Both the position numbers and the translations under genes were made by a program. A DNA stretch of 25,942 nt from Tieghemiomyces parasiticus (lineage: Eukaryota; Kickxellomycota; Dimargaritomycetes; Dimargaritales; Dimargaritaceae): assembly GCA_027575765.1 (NCBI GenBank), contig JANBPT010000696.1:1-25942 (forward strand), in the 5' to 3' direction. Below, piece after piece: positions 9,700-20,072 of this stretch (position 1 is its first letter; each line of letters starts with the position of its first letter). The notes under the pieces were generated by a model. That model ran no database searches, was not told the DNA's origin, and worked only from the letters and a program-made list of their open reading frames with translations.

Positions 9700-11216
9700 T
9701 GGAAAGGGAAGCGAGGAACGGATATCGCGCGGTTGAATGGAGGGTGAGGAGGGGCGCAGCCCAGATAAGAAGGGCCCGGCGGAACGGTCGGCTGCCATCG
9801 CCAGTAGTACCCCGTGCGACTCTTTGACAGAAAACACTCTGAGCGCACCCGAGGGCCCCAGCCAGCTCAAGGCTTTAGGTTACACTCGCCCACTTTCGTG
9901 CTCGGCCTAGTCACCTTGGGCGGGCGAATCTTCCCACAGACCCAGAGCCGTGGGGTCAGGGTGTGCCTATTTTTACGCCAAATTCTCTGGCCGACCCATC
10001 GGCAACGGTGAGGATCGGGTACCTGAATTCAATATACGGCCTTAAGCATTTTAAATAAACAGCCAACAGCCCCCGAGTTTGAGGATTGGAAGAAGCATGA
10101 TTATATTACGGACCCCTTCGTCGATACACGATACATGATATCTGGTGACCTCTATGGAATCTCGTGTAGTGCGCTATACGGCAGTGAAGCGGGCTGACTC
10201 ACCAACGACTATATGAATGGAAAACAAGGTGAGTCGTCGGGATCGCAAAGGGACCCATCACCTATAGATTAGGCCCGGTCACACTCGACGGGGGCACAGG
10301 GAAAGATGATTAATAAAGGTGCCCGCCCATGGGGCATGGTACCGGCTGGACAAGGGGACGGACAGGGAAGGTATAATGGAGGGGCAAACGGTCAGCCAGA
10401 GGAGGGGAGTGCTACAAATGCCAAACGGTACGTATAGTAGGTTAACAGGCGGCGGGTGAACCAAGGAGGAGGGCGGGGATCCGAGCTGATATTAGATGCT
10501 AAGCGGTGAAGTGCCTGGTCAAGTGGGCGTCTCTAGCGGTTCCACGGAAGGTTCGGTACCGGCTGTCGGATGGTGGCTTGGAGAGGCTGCGTACTGGCGC
10601 ACTTGATTTTTGTGGTCTTGTTTCTGGGCGTCACCGGGTGGTGACGGATGTAATGAAAGGGGTCGACCTCCCTACGGGGAGTGGACAAGCAGCCATTTTA
10701 GGTCATTTTAACGATCGTAAGGAAAGAGTGCTGAGGGGACGGAGGAAGACAGACTCCCAGAGGAGGCGAGGGGAGTTATTGGCAATGATGGGAGGTGTTA
10801 TTAACGGTGGCGGAGAAGGCTAGTAGTAAAGGAAGTAGTGCTGGAATATTTAAAAGTTTACTTTTCGGCGCATGGAGGGTAACAATGGTAGTAGAAGTGG
10901 GTATAAGGACAAAGTGATGTTCAGTAGAAGGGTGATAATTCGTTTGAGCGGCGCTAGGCTCTTTTTTGCTCAAGTTGGTACTTCTGGGCGCCCTTAACAT
11001 CGAAGTATCCGAGGCAGGAAGTTTATCACTTGGCCATGATTACTTTTGCGAAAGGGTGAGTTACGCCCCATAATTATGTAGCTTTTGACACCAAGAGCCA
11101 TTGGCGGTCGCAAAAGGGTAACATTTACAATTAGTAAAGGGTGGTTTTAGGCTAATAGTGTTGGATCGTTGGAAGCGTAGTATGTGTGGGATTTTATCGT
11201 ACCATCGTTGCACCAT
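9700..11216. other. Intergenic, nothing recognised
   Basis: Open frames here are short and mutually overlapping, and none looks like a gene. The plus strand is purine-rich from about 10280 to 10830, the kind of composition seen in untranslated flanks of minus-strand genes in this window. No RNA gene was seen. Confidence 0.45.
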
Positions 11217-11452
11217 ATGGTCACGGTTGGTAACTTGGGGGCGGAGTGGGGGAGGGACGGGGCTTCAAAAGTCGACATGATGGAGAGGTAGAGGGTACGT
11301 TGTGAAGTGAGGAGTGGTCCAATTCTAAAATAAGATATACCCGTTTGGTTTTTTCGCCTTGGATGTTTCTAGATTTGATTTGTAGTACCGAGGTTTGAGA
11401 CCTCAAGTTTCACCAAACTCGAAAACTTGGTGCCTTCTATACTAGAGTAATG
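11217..11452 (-). repeat. Diverged dispersed repeat, copy B
   Basis: Partner of 7333-7563 in direct orientation, about 3.9 kb away. On the minus strand a frame that is open from about 11731 ends at TAG 11371-11369, inside this repeat. It carries EGTKFSSLVKLEVS before the stop, matching copy A. Similarity continues past the stop (for example ATCCAAGGC), so the 3' untranslated sequence seems to have been duplicated too. The frame upstream of the repeat (11453-11731) is low in recognisable protein character. The repeat could be the tail of a decayed gene or of an old mobile element. Confidence 0.55.
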
Positions 11453-13077
11453 GCCTACACTCCCTGGTCGAGTTCGTTGTGTGCTGGCTTTCCGTCGGTA
11501 TGTAGCAAGCCCCGGCGCTGAAGTTACGTAGGGGGGAGGAGGGGGGGGGTACTGGACTAGACCGGTTGGTCGGCTTTCTTTAATAAAACGACAAGGCTTA
11601 TCGGTGTTGCCGCAATACATGAGGTATTCCCCTACGAGATCTGAGGTACATGGGTGAGATTGTCTTGTGAAGCGCGACAAGGCGCACATCGAAGTTGCGG
11701 GCGTAGATGGAGAGCATTGGCAAAATTGCAACCAGGGCTGAAGTCAGCAAGTTAGGGGATCATTAGGGACAGTGCAGTCTTATCTGGATAGTGTATAATG
11801 TATTGCTAGACTGTGGACTCATTTAAATTTTCCTGCCAATTCCCATAAAACAACCACCATGTAAGATAAAGGCGCCGTTACATTGCTAAAAGAGAAGGCC
11901 AGGCCCGCCGAAAAACATTTCCATAAGCGAAGGTACGTCTTCAATTGACTAGGTGGCTGGACGTGGTAATGCTAATACGCCCCCCGGTGTGACGGTCGTC
12001 GAGGTAGGCTTAGTTAAATAATAATAATAAGCCACAACATAAGTCGATAGTCCACCGAGAAGGCTTTTACAGACCCTTTTCACTATCGTACACGAGCAAG
12101 TGGGCGTATATATCGGGTAGAGAAGGCAGTTGAGTAAATTGCGGAGACACCAGTAGTGCCTACGCTTCTCAAGAACTCACCATAAAGGCAAGGACTAGGT
12201 AGCCATCGCCACCCCTCTCCAGTGGGCGTTTAAATGATATCCCTTTGGTATAGGCTTTCTCCCATCGTGCCGCTACCCTGTAGATGACCGCCTGTGCAAG
12301 ATTCAGCATTAATAAATTTTTAGACTCCTTATGAGGCCATCGCCAACGTTCATTAGCGTGCCAACAGAACGCGGCAATCGAGGATAAGGTTAGTCTCTGC
12401 ACGATAAGTAGACTGAGAAGACTGGGATGGCGCACCTCGGGTCGTAAATATTCGAACGAAACAGGGTATAGAGAATACATAGTGGATCCTTCCCTCTTGA
12501 TAGACCGGCTTCGCTTCACGGGTGGTGACTATTCGGGGCATAATTTATTGGAAGACCAAGGTAAGCCACGAAGGTCTTTGACAAACTTGCTGGGCAAAGA
12601 TATTAGGGAGGGGTATTGTGTAGACATGGGTGAGGGGCCAGGATGTGGTGATTAACCCGGTAGTGCAGGCTGGTAATAACCATACCGAGGTGGGGGATTG
12701 GACGAAGAAATGTAGAGTACCGAAGTCGTGCGGGAACAGGCAGCAGCCGACAAAGATTAAGGGGCCTTCTGATCACACCAAGGGCGGGGGGACAGAAAAC
12801 GAGGGAATCAAGAGATGAAAAGGGATTGTGGGATTGAAATGCAACTGTACAGGCGCAGGACGTGGCCGTTGAGAGAAGGAGGAAGGGGGGTTAGTAGGAA
12901 GGTGAGGTGGTACAGGCGCGGGCAAGCGAAGTCGCACGGAGGTAGGAAAGATATAGTTGCAAACGAGTTGATGGAAATGGAAGCGGACAGAGACGTGATT
13001 ATTAGGAGTGATAAAAGAACAGGGAGGGGGCGAAACGTGGGTAAAGAAAGGAAATTGTATGTCAATCCGAAGTAAGT
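11453..13077. other. Intergenic and probable cyclin 3' UTR
   Basis: No gene is seen. From 13077 down to about 12810 the minus strand is T/C-rich and would be the 3' UTR of the cyclin gene. A minus-strand AATAAA lies at 12549-12544, about 530 bases past the stop, and is a possible but distant poly(A) signal. A minus-strand frame at 12169-12519 is open for 116 codons but matches nothing I know and lacks a supported start. ATA/ATT trinucleotide runs occur near 12018. Confidence 0.4.
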
Positions 13078-14931
13078 TTACGCAACTGGCACGGGGGCCC
13101 GGTCTTTGTCCTTAGAAGGCTGAATGAAATCCAGCCAGGCCGGATGGTGAGTCTGATAGCTATGTAGCTCGTCGCGCTGGTGTTTGGTATGCCTGGGGCC
13201 GTAGCGGGTTTGAGCGTTTGGGTGGTCGTGAGACACTTTGGTAACGAGCGGGCCGGCACAGCACTCGACAAAGGCAAGGCAGTCGGCCAGGTCGGTCAGT
13301 GTGTGACCCGTGACCTGGAACAGAAAACTCGGGTCGCGGAGGACCTCCGGGCAGAAGCGACACAGAGACATGTAGAAGCCTGCGGCAGCCAGGGCGGCGT
13401 AGGAGTAAACCAGCGAGTGATTATAATGCATGGTGGCATCGGTCACGTCACTGGCGTACAAATACCATTCGGTTGGGTACTGGGGCATGTGCGGGGTCAG
13501 TGGACAAAGGTCCGGACGGTAAGGCTGGCGATGAATAGCCGGGTCGAAGTGGGCGGGTTTTGGGGCGGTGGCAGCGGCGGCCACTTCCACGCCGGCAGTG
13601 CGGCAGGCAGACTGCGGACGCAAGCCGGCGGCGCGGTGGAAGTAGACCGGCAGCCAGTGCTGGGTGGTGGACGGGGTGAGCTTCCACTTCAGCCCCTTAA
13701 GGACGATGTGTTCGGCGCGCTTGAGCTGGGTCACATCAAAAGCACCAATGCCGAGACTGGTGAGTTCTTTCAATTTCGGACAGGTGTACTCCTCTAGCTT
13801 GATGGCCAGAGACAGACAGGCAGTGGCGATGCACTGGACAATATCGCGCGTCACTGAGCGGCACGAGGACAAGAAACGGTCGAGCAGGTTAATGGACACG
13901 TGGACGGTGGATCGATGCAGGTGGAAGTCGGCGCCCACCTCGAGCAGCCAGTCCACCAGGATGGGCCGCATGTTTCGGTTCAGGTCCGGATGGTGACGCA
14001 TGTAGTGCGGGTCTGGGGTGTAGGTGCCCTCGGTCTCCCGCATCCGGGCGATGCAGTCCCGTTCAATGTCGTCAAATCGATCGGCGACCTCCCTGCGCCG
14101 GGCGCGGTCGGAGGCCGCGGCGGTGTCCGTATCGGGCTGGAGGTCGGCGGCGGGGGGAGAGGCAGCGCTGAATAATGTTTCGGTCGAGGCGTCGGAATAC
14201 GGTGACGGCGGGATGTATAGCGGGTCGGAATGAACTTCAAACCCGCTGTGGCAGGGTAGGGCAGAATCGGACTGAGCCGGAACGGAGAGAGAGGGTAATT
14301 TGGAAAGAGTGTCCAGGTACATGCCCGGGGATTGGGCGGCGACGGTGGCGCCGGACATGATGTCGTCGTTCGCGAACGACTCCTGAACGGGGGTGCATAG
14401 GCGTTTGGACGACGGGCAATCGCCTTCGCTGCTGTGCTGAGCCTGGAACAAGGTCAGGGCGGACGGCACGCGACTGGGGCGGGAGGTATCAGCCCGAGTG
14501 GGGAGGGTGAGGTGGGGGTGGCGCACACTACTGGTGGAGCTACGTCCGGTGGACCGGGCTAATGAAACGGACTTGCGCTCCGTCGGGGTCCAGCGACTCG
14601 GGAGCCGGGCCCGCGACGAGGTCAGCCCCATTCGCTGGGTGACCCAGCTTTCAATAGCACCTGGCAGGTGGCGAAGCTGGCGACGGCGGCCAGTGGTGAG
14701 GTGGGAGGGGCTACGGGTCGGAGCGGCGGCGTGGGTTGGGCCGATGCCAGTCGCGGCACCGGTCGGCTCTAGGACAACGCTCTTGCGCTTAAAGAGGTGG
14801 GAGGTCATGCGTTCGAACGGGGCGGCTAAGCTGGCCATCGGACCCACGCCGGGATGACCGTGACGGGCAACCACGGTCCGGGCCTCGCCGGGGTTGAGGA
14901 GGGTGTCGTAGTGGTCATCGTGGCGCGACAT
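13078..14931 (-). CDS. E/A-type cyclin, CDK regulatory subunit (617 aa)
   Basis: Single-exon cyclin. Residues 1-275 are a Ser/Pro/Thr/Arg-rich disordered region with several S/T-P sites. The N-terminal cyclin box covers about 285-425, with MRPILVDWLLEV (321-332) as the core helix, LLDRFLS, and AIKLEEY (376-382), which holds the conserved Lys/Glu that contact the CDK. The sequence LKGLKWKLTPSTTQHWLPVY (411-430) and a later PQYP followed by helices match the cyclin E pattern better than B-type or yeast Cln cyclins. Between these lies an extra segment of about 45 residues (roughly 435-480, Ala/Pro/His-rich). The second cyclin fold then runs to about residue 580. A cyclin of this type would bind a CDK1/2-like kinase in the nucleus around G1/S. 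I see no clear destruction box. The upstream 1 kb is CT-rich on the coding strand, and the ATG is the first in a long frame. Confidence 0.9.
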   Translation of the reverse strand: MSRHDDHYDTLLNPGEARTVVARHGHPGVGPMASLAAPFERMTSHLFKRKSVVLEPTGAATGIGPTHAAAPTRSPSHLTTGRRRQLRHLPGAIESWVTQRMGLTSSRARLPSRWTPTERKSVSLARSTGRSSTSSVRHPHLTLPTRADTSRPSRVPSALTLFQAQHSSEGDCPSSKRLCTPVQESFANDDIMSGATVAAQSPGMYLDTLSKLPSLSVPAQSDSALPCHSGFEVHSDPLYIPPSPYSDASTETLFSAASPPAADLQPDTDTAAASDRARRREVADRFDDIERDCIARMRETEGTYTPDPHYMRHHPDLNRNMRPILVDWLLEVGADFHLHRSTVHVSINLLDRFLSSCRSVTRDIVQCIATACLSLAIKLEEYTCPKLKELTSLGIGAFDVTQLKRAEHIVLKGLKWKLTPSTTQHWLPVYFHRAAGLRPQSACRTAGVEVAAAATAPKPAHFDPAIHRQPYRPDLCPLTPHMPQYPTEWYLYASDVTDATMHYNHSLVYSYAALAAAGFYMSLCRFCPEVLRDPSFLFQVTGHTLTDLADCLAFVECCAGPLVTKVSHDHPNAQTRYGPRHTKHQRDELHSYQTHHPAWLDFIQPSKDKDRAPVPVA

Positions 14932-15960
14932 CAGGGGCCGGAAGATTCGTGGCTAGAAGGAATGAGGATGGAGTGAGGATTCAGGTCGGAAGGACCGCCG
15001 AGGCGCACCGTAAGCCACAAGCACTGGGCGGTACAGAGCGCTGAAAATAAACCGAGCGGTACAGAAAGGCGTGCGCAAGACCTGCAGGTCGGTACAGTTA
15101 AGCTAACAAACGGAACTAAACTCCACGTGCGGGCGGCTGAAAAAACAACTAAGGCTTAGCCTGGGCGGAAATCCACGGCTGTTCAAGGAATCGGGGTGGG
15201 GCCAAACAGGAGGGTCGATGGGCGGGGGCGGAGAATGAAAAGGGGGCTGGATGGTGGGATAAGCAGGGGAAAAACGAAGGGGGGGGTAGGAAATAGGGCG
15301 GAGTTGAAAAAATTCCGCGCACAACTGGCGTTGCTGAAAATATGCACTGTGTAAAGGGGCTGTCTCTCACACTGGCGGTGGTAGACTGGGTCGGTAGGTA
15401 GGGTGCGACCGCTTGGATGGCGCTAGCGGGGGGGGCTAGCTGTCGGCGAGACGGTGTCCGTCAGCGGCAGGCGGGGCGAGAATCGGCGTAACAAGTTGGC
15501 CAAGTTGCTGGGCAGATGTGCCGGGGCTGGAGTGGATGCGGCAGGATTTGCGAGTCTAGAGTGCCGACGGCTGGGAGGTAGGACGGTGCAAATGCGGGCC
15601 GGTCACCGTTGGTCGACGATGGCGGCTTGCAGGGTGGGAGGCTATGGTAGGCAGCGGATGTCGGCGGGGGTCAGCGAGCGGGGCGCTGGGCGTTCAGGTC
15701 GTTAGAAGCAAACAGGACAAGGACGGCAGGGGTTACCAGAGTCCCTGACACTATCGGCGGGAGGGGAGAGCGAGCAGGGTAAGGCTGGGAAGTAAAAATA
15801 TAATGATATGGAGACACGGGTGTCCAGCGGACGGTGGAGGTATCGATAGGGTACGGAGGGGTTAGCAGGATGGTAGTGAAAAGGTTAGCCCGCCACAGCC
15901 GGATTACTCTGCGGCCAGGGGAGGGCGTGGTTCTTGCACTATATATTTAGACGGCTGCAG
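14932..15960. promoter_or_regulatory. Probable promoter and leader of the cyclin gene
   Basis: About 1 kb that is G/purine-rich on the plus strand, so C/T-rich on the cyclin coding strand, with no believable coding frame. A TATA-like ATATATTTAG lies at 15941-15950, about 1 kb from the ATG, too far to assign confidently. A G run lies near 15428-15436. The boundaries are approximate. Confidence 0.35.
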
Positions 15961-18293
15961 CGGGCCGATCGCTCTCTCTTCCGGGGGCTGGGAGAGGTAC
16001 GAGGGGGCCCTGGCCCATGGGCTACCCCGCCAGCCCGCTGCGACACGCCCATGCAGTCGTCGTGACAAGGGGCCGACAGTGACCGTGGCAGGGTAGGCCT
16101 GCGGATGCGAGCGTGTGTAGGGGGATGGAAAAAAAAAAGGTGAGTATCCCAGGGGACGAGCCGCTGAGGGGGGTCTCCCTGCCAGCCCAGCCTGTAGCCA
16201 TCGGTGGTCTGGATGAAAAAAAAATATAATCGAATAACCGACACTCCCTCACACCGACTCCCCTGCGACAGCCGTCTTTACACACGCACACACACACTGC
16301 CACCTTGACCCCATCCACTCCAGTCCCCCTCTCTCGCTCACCCCTTGAGCTGGGCATGCCAACGTTGCACACTCGTGATTGCCGAATCGGGGCGTGCGTT
16401 GATGGGTGAAGCACGGCAGGCGGGGAAGAGCGGTGGCAAGCGCAGCTTGGGTCTACACTGGCCGCCCTGGCTGAGGTGCAATAGGCTGGTCGCCGCGGCG
16501 TTTGGCCGGACCGACAGACAGCAGGCCCTACAAGCCAAAGCACGCGGCCGACCCTACCGCTGCGACCCGATCGGGACGGTCTGGGCCCAGCTCGGCAGCT
16601 CTAGTCTCCTTTAAAGTCGGGGCAGTTTAGACTGCTGCGTGGCCTGCAAGGCGGCCTATCCTCGGACATGCCCTGTGTGGGCGAAAGAGCGCTAGTCGTC
16701 GGCTCTCCCGGCGCGCTGGCGGGGGGAGGGGGTACATACAAACCGGAACCTGTCACGCCTGCCTTCGCTTTGGCAGTTATTAACGCGAGGGGGTGAGGGC
16801 GCTTGTGAATCCTCATCGCGTCCAAGTGTACACACGCTCCCAAGTGAGTCCAGCCGTCGCGATCAGCCGTCGTCCACATATCAGCTTCGTTCGTTGGGGC
16901 CTATGCGCCATACATCCTGGAGAAGGCGGTGTTGTTATTTTGAATATTAGCCCGTCTTCTGTGAAAGGGTGCGGAGTTTAAAGTTGTTTCAGGGCCCGGT
17001 GGTACACACCACGGCACTACCCTCCACTCGCCGCTTCCGTCACCATCCGAGTCTGTCGACGCCATCGAGTCAAGTGGGAATGGTCTAGCACTGTTCGGGC
17101 TTCAGATTGCCACCCATTGCTCTCGGCCTGCCATCCTCGCGGCCAATGGCCAGGTCGCCGAGTGGCCCGCTGGACCACGGGTGTGGCCGTGCCAGGCTAG
17201 CCGTGCCCACTTCGTTGCGCCGCCACTCCCTCCTATCGTCTCGTCTCCGTGTCCATACCACAGGTGCCCCCTTCACCTAATGGTTGTATCGATAACATTA
17301 CCCCTGGGAATTTAAAGGGCCAGTTGATCATGGAGCGTCAGGGGAGGCCGGTGCTTGTGCAAGAGACCTGGCAAGCTAAACACACTACCTCCCTGCCACA
17401 TCCTGGCCTCTTCTCCTTCCCCTTCTCTACTCCAGGCCGCACGTTATCAATTCGTAGAGTAGACGGCTCTCCTGTCGCATTGAGGAATAAAAGATGGGGC
17501 GGATACTTATTCGGTCTCCTTTCTTCAGTCGATTGACTCGGTCTAGAGGAATGGGCGGCACTAGTGCAACGCGAGTGCAGCCTGTACTGATCCCAGATAA
17601 ATTGGCTGGAGGCAGCGGCGCTAGATCGACCAAATAGCTGGGCTAACCAACATTGAAAGTCATAGGCTTGCGGGACCCCGCCGACCGTCCGGGGGGGGCA
17701 AACAATGAGGGTCTAGGGGAGGGGAGGGGAGAGCCACGGGTCGACCTGCAAGCGGCCTGTAAAGGAGTGACGGGAAGATAGGCTAGGTTGATGGCCTTCG
17801 GGCCCGCACCCTTCCCGCCTTACCCTCGGCGGTCGATGGGCGAAGGGATGGCCTAGGCAATGATTCGGGCGCAGGCCTCGGGTAGACGTAGACGTTGGCG
17901 CAACGCGCCTGGCGACTCATCGAGCACTAGTCGGTTCAACAGAGTGTACTTGCTACCACCGCCCCAAGTCGACCCACAGGTAAGCACCGATGAATCGGCC
18001 TTGGTTCATGGTACCAGAAACGTTGCTGATTGCGGGGTAGGTGTAGAAATATATCTCGGCTGCGGCCGAACTTTACCGTTCCCCTGTTTACTTGTGATCC
18101 TACCTAGACACGTTCCAACATGGCTATCTTAACGGTGCTACGTCGAACCCCTCTCCTAAAGATGGGGAAGTGGGCGGGTGAGGTAGGAGACCACGGTGCA
18201 TTTTTATGAACTCTAGGTTTAACCCGTATCCACTAGTACGTACTGGTAAGAGCGGTGATGGTCTCGTCACCGTGGCCCCCTTCATCGCCCCTG
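15961..18293. other. Intergenic, nothing recognised
   Basis: No gene could be supported on either strand. A plus-strand frame through about 17000-17240 has a few protein-like words (SGNGLALFGLQI, ILAANGQVAEW), but it has no start, no splice partners and no family. A (CA)n tract lies near 16280-16297, and G runs near 17692 and 17715-17731. Confidence 0.4.
16280..16297. repeat. CA microsatellite
   Basis: A short, imperfect run of CA dinucleotides interrupted by one G, in non-coding sequence. Confidence 0.7.
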
Positions 18294-18311
18294 ACACACA
18301 CACACACACAC
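18294..18311. repeat. CA microsatellite
   Basis: About nine consecutive AC units (18294-18311) in non-coding DNA. It is the second CA tract within 2 kb. Confidence 0.75.
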
Positions 18312-20072
18312 GCACCACTGACCACCTGTGGCGACCCGTAGCTCCCTTGTATAGCGTTTTGGCGTTGATATGAGTACCTGAACCATCCCCTGAATTTACC
18401 GGCCTTTGCGCGTCTCCCCTAGGCGAGCCTACCCATTTCGAAAACCGGTAGCCCTCTCGTACTAGTATCCAGGTCTAGGTCGGAGCATATTCTTTCCCAA
18501 CCCCTAGTCACACCGTCGCCCATTCTCCGGTAAGGGTCTCGGCTCCGAGAGGGAGTGTGGTGGCGCACGGGAGCGCTTTTACCTAATAGCCTAAAATCTA
18601 CATCTCTCTCCACTTTGGTGAAGTGGCACGTAAGGTCCCTACATGACCCACCGTCATCGCGGACGAAAGCCAATGTGAGTACTAACCCATTTAGCCACAG
18701 TTTGGGCCAATCGGTCAATCCAATTTCCTACCAAGACCAGCGGCCAAAAGGTACTGAGTCCCCCATTGCTTCTTATTTAGACGGTTCTTGCTGACTTGGT
18801 AAGGATATTCACCAAGGGTGCATTAATTACCGACGCCCATTGCCCCCTCCCTCCAGTCCCACCTTTATGGCCCTGTACTTGATCTACCGAAGTCAACGTA
18901 AGGCAGAGGATCCATCGCACTAAGCCATTCGGAAAGGCGGTTGATTATCTGCCTGATCCCGATATAGCGAAATGGGAGGGAATAGCTAGCTGCGATCATG
19001 CAGGTGCTCCCTTAACTAGGTGAAGCCACGGCTACCCGTGTAGTACAACCCCAAGACCCTCCCCGTCAAGCACATGCGTATCTCCACCCGAATACAGCGT
19101 GCTAGATAAGTTTCTTAAGTAGAAGCGGGGAGAGGAGGGGTGCGCGTCTGATGATCCATGCAGAGCCTTGACTGGGCAACTCTGTCAGTACACTGATCCA
19201 TCGCATTACCTCGTACGACAGTATCAGGGAAACTGTGGCAACGCAAGAGAATCAGACTATCCAGAAAGTAACAAGTGAAGCGAATGTGAGACGGTGAGGG
19301 GGGGGGGGTGATCATTGATCACGCATTATTTTTGTCAAACTGAATTGAAGGTAATCTTGCTTCCAGCTGAGTCTTACGCCCCCACCTTCTTCGGGCTTCT
19401 TTTTAAGTTGCCGGTTGATCCGGCATCCATTGTCTCGGTGGTCACTCCCCCTTCAACACTGCCCACATTGTGGCTCCAGGAAGCTGCTAGTGCCAAATGA
19501 CACCATTGGCTCCAGTCCGGGTGATCTATCCCTGCAGGGAAAAATTATGTTGAGTGGTCCTTATACGTATCAATCAAGTTGGTGATTGACGCTTTACGAT
19601 TCATTCACAGAAACTCCAGCCAAATCGAGTGAGAAGGTGGGGAGGGAGGAGAGCGGATGGTCGGGGTGGCGTGGCCGGTAAATAAACCGGAGGAACAGGA
19701 GAAGGTGAACGGCAAAATCAAAACAATAGCAAACTGAAGAGGTATGACGGCAGAAGCGCAGCTTGAAGATAGAGGACCATGAAGTCAGAAGAAGTAGTGG
19801 GTGTAATGAATACAATGAAGAAATACATGCACTATTACATGAGTAGTCACTGATAAATGAGGCGTTCTTTACGGACGAGGTAGGTGAAAAATATATATGG
19901 GCGGATGCTCAAGCAAGCTCGGCCGAGTTGCCCATAGGCGAGCCGGCTCCTATCGCCCAAACCTTAGTTGGTAACGCATGAACACCGACTTGGAAAGAAA
20001 ATGATAATAATCAATTGGGACACTGCTTCTCTATTGGAATCAACCCCCAGAGGACAGGAAAAACGTAGGCTA
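18312..20072. other. Intergenic with an orphan TATA-plus-leader segment
   Basis: No intact gene. An 11-base G run lies at 19298-19308, followed by the palindrome TGATCATTGATCA. On the minus strand a TATATAT box near 19898-19891 is followed by about 300 bases of CT-rich sequence, the same layout as the promoters of the secreted-protein genes. The first ATG frames there are short: one of 36 codons is hydrophobic but ends at TGA. This could be a dead secreted-protein gene or an unannotated short transcript. The part next to 20072 is the chitinase 3' flank. Confidence 0.35.

Noticed and set aside
12169..12519. 116-codon minus-strand frame, considered as a transposase fragment
   Set aside because: No catalytic DDE/DDD pattern, zinc finger or other element hallmark can be seen, and no terminal repeats flank it.
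12808..13065. Minus-strand frame with a signal-peptide-like start just after the cyclin stop
   Set aside because: Begins 12 bases past the cyclin stop in T/C-rich sequence, most simply its 3' UTR; hydrophobicity comes from the T-rich composition.
13180..13797. 205-codon plus-strand frame opposite the cyclin
   Set aside because: Antisense shadow of a high-GC coding region; the minus-strand cyclin explains the openness.
16022..16543. 173-codon minus-strand frame
   Set aside because: Low-complexity Cys/Ser/Arg composition translated from a CA repeat and GC-rich DNA; overlapping frames on both strands are equally open and none has a family match.
16995..17240. Protein-like plus-strand frame with SGNGLALFGLQI
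   Set aside because: No start, no supported splice sites and an opposing open frame on the minus strand; not enough to call even a relic.
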